A stretch of DNA of 6,733 bases, taken from an uncultured Verrucomicrobiota bacterium. GTDB taxonomy: Bacteria; Verrucomicrobiota; Kiritimatiellia; RFP12; UBA1067. The position numbers and the translations under genes are program-made. Numbering within the stretch: position 1 is the first letter of the stretch; every line of letters begins with the position of its first letter. Positions 6,647 to 6,733 of the stretch are shown here, piece after piece. The stretch covers positions 1-6,733 of the forward strand of contig CALZAJ010000090.1 in the NCBI GenBank assembly GCA_945613785.1. The letters run 5' to 3'. The notes below the pieces were generated by a model. It searched no databases. It was not told the origin of the DNA and saw only the letters and a program-made list of their open reading frames with translations.

Positions 6647-6733
6647 TCACTTCGCCCGTTCGACACATTGCCATCCACGGGGGGACAGCGTACCCGAGAT
6701 CGTGAGATCCGGTGTCTTGAGTTCGTAGGGCTG
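6647..6733 (-). CDS. C-terminal end of a convergent gene (partial, runs off right edge)
   Basis: Minus-strand reading from the edge to TGA at 6649..6647 gives 28 codons: QPYELKTPDLTISGTLSPRG, then W-Q-C-V-E-R-A-K and stop. The codons are GC-ending and the composition is ordinary, and no other frame here is plausible. It is probably the tail of a real gene convergent with the response regulator, with 12 nt between the stops. The product cannot be recognised from so few residues; the alternating hydrophobic pattern hints at a beta-rich domain end. No strong terminator separates the two genes. Confidence 0.5.
   Translation of the reverse strand, partial: QPYELKTPDLTISGTLSPRGWQCVERAK

Noticed and set aside
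6634..6647. Possible terminator hairpin ACGGC-CT-GCCGT followed by TTT after the regulator
   Set aside because: The loop of 2 nt forces the stem down to 4 bp and the T-run is only three. This is too weak to call.

Overview
The window looks like a piece of a Verrucomicrobiota/Kiritimatiellota-type (PVC superphylum) chromosome, probably from a metagenome. This is inferred from three traits: a very large exported right-handed beta-helix protein ending in a 'DMGCYEYQ'-like tail, a sensor kinase whose exported part is built from repeated OB-fold-like units, and several signal-peptide proteins in a row. No rRNA, tRNA or marker gene is present to confirm the taxon.

Layout. The minus strand, read right to left from 3750, carries a 1141-residue exported beta-helix protein (325..3750). 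It is followed after 9 nt by a short frameshifted remnant of another exported protein (92..315). Two nt further on is the signal-peptide start of a third exported protein that leaves the window (<1..89). These three are closely spaced and look like one transcription unit. The plus strand carries a membrane sensor histidine kinase (3888..6017) and a NarL/FixJ response regulator (6014..6634), overlapping by 4 nt as a classic two-component operon. After 12 nt, the last 28 codons of a convergent minus-strand gene run off the right edge (6647..>6733).

The most informative stretch is the 137-nt divergent intergenic region 3751..3887. It holds two oppositely oriented extended -10 promoters (TGATATAAT on minus, TGATACAAT on plus) without good -35 boxes. 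A C-tract/G-tract dyad lies almost exactly midway between them, and a 19-bp tandem repeat forms the predicted whole 5' leader of the beta-helix mRNA apart from its last few nucleotides. The simplest reading (inference) is that the response regulator, activated by the kinase, binds the shared region and controls both its own operon and the surface-protein operon.

The system types are familiar (two-component regulator, beta-helix exoprotein). I do not see a clearly new biochemical system. The new-looking elements are the divergent control region, the repeated leader, the modular sensor and beta-helix architectures, and the broken exported gene.
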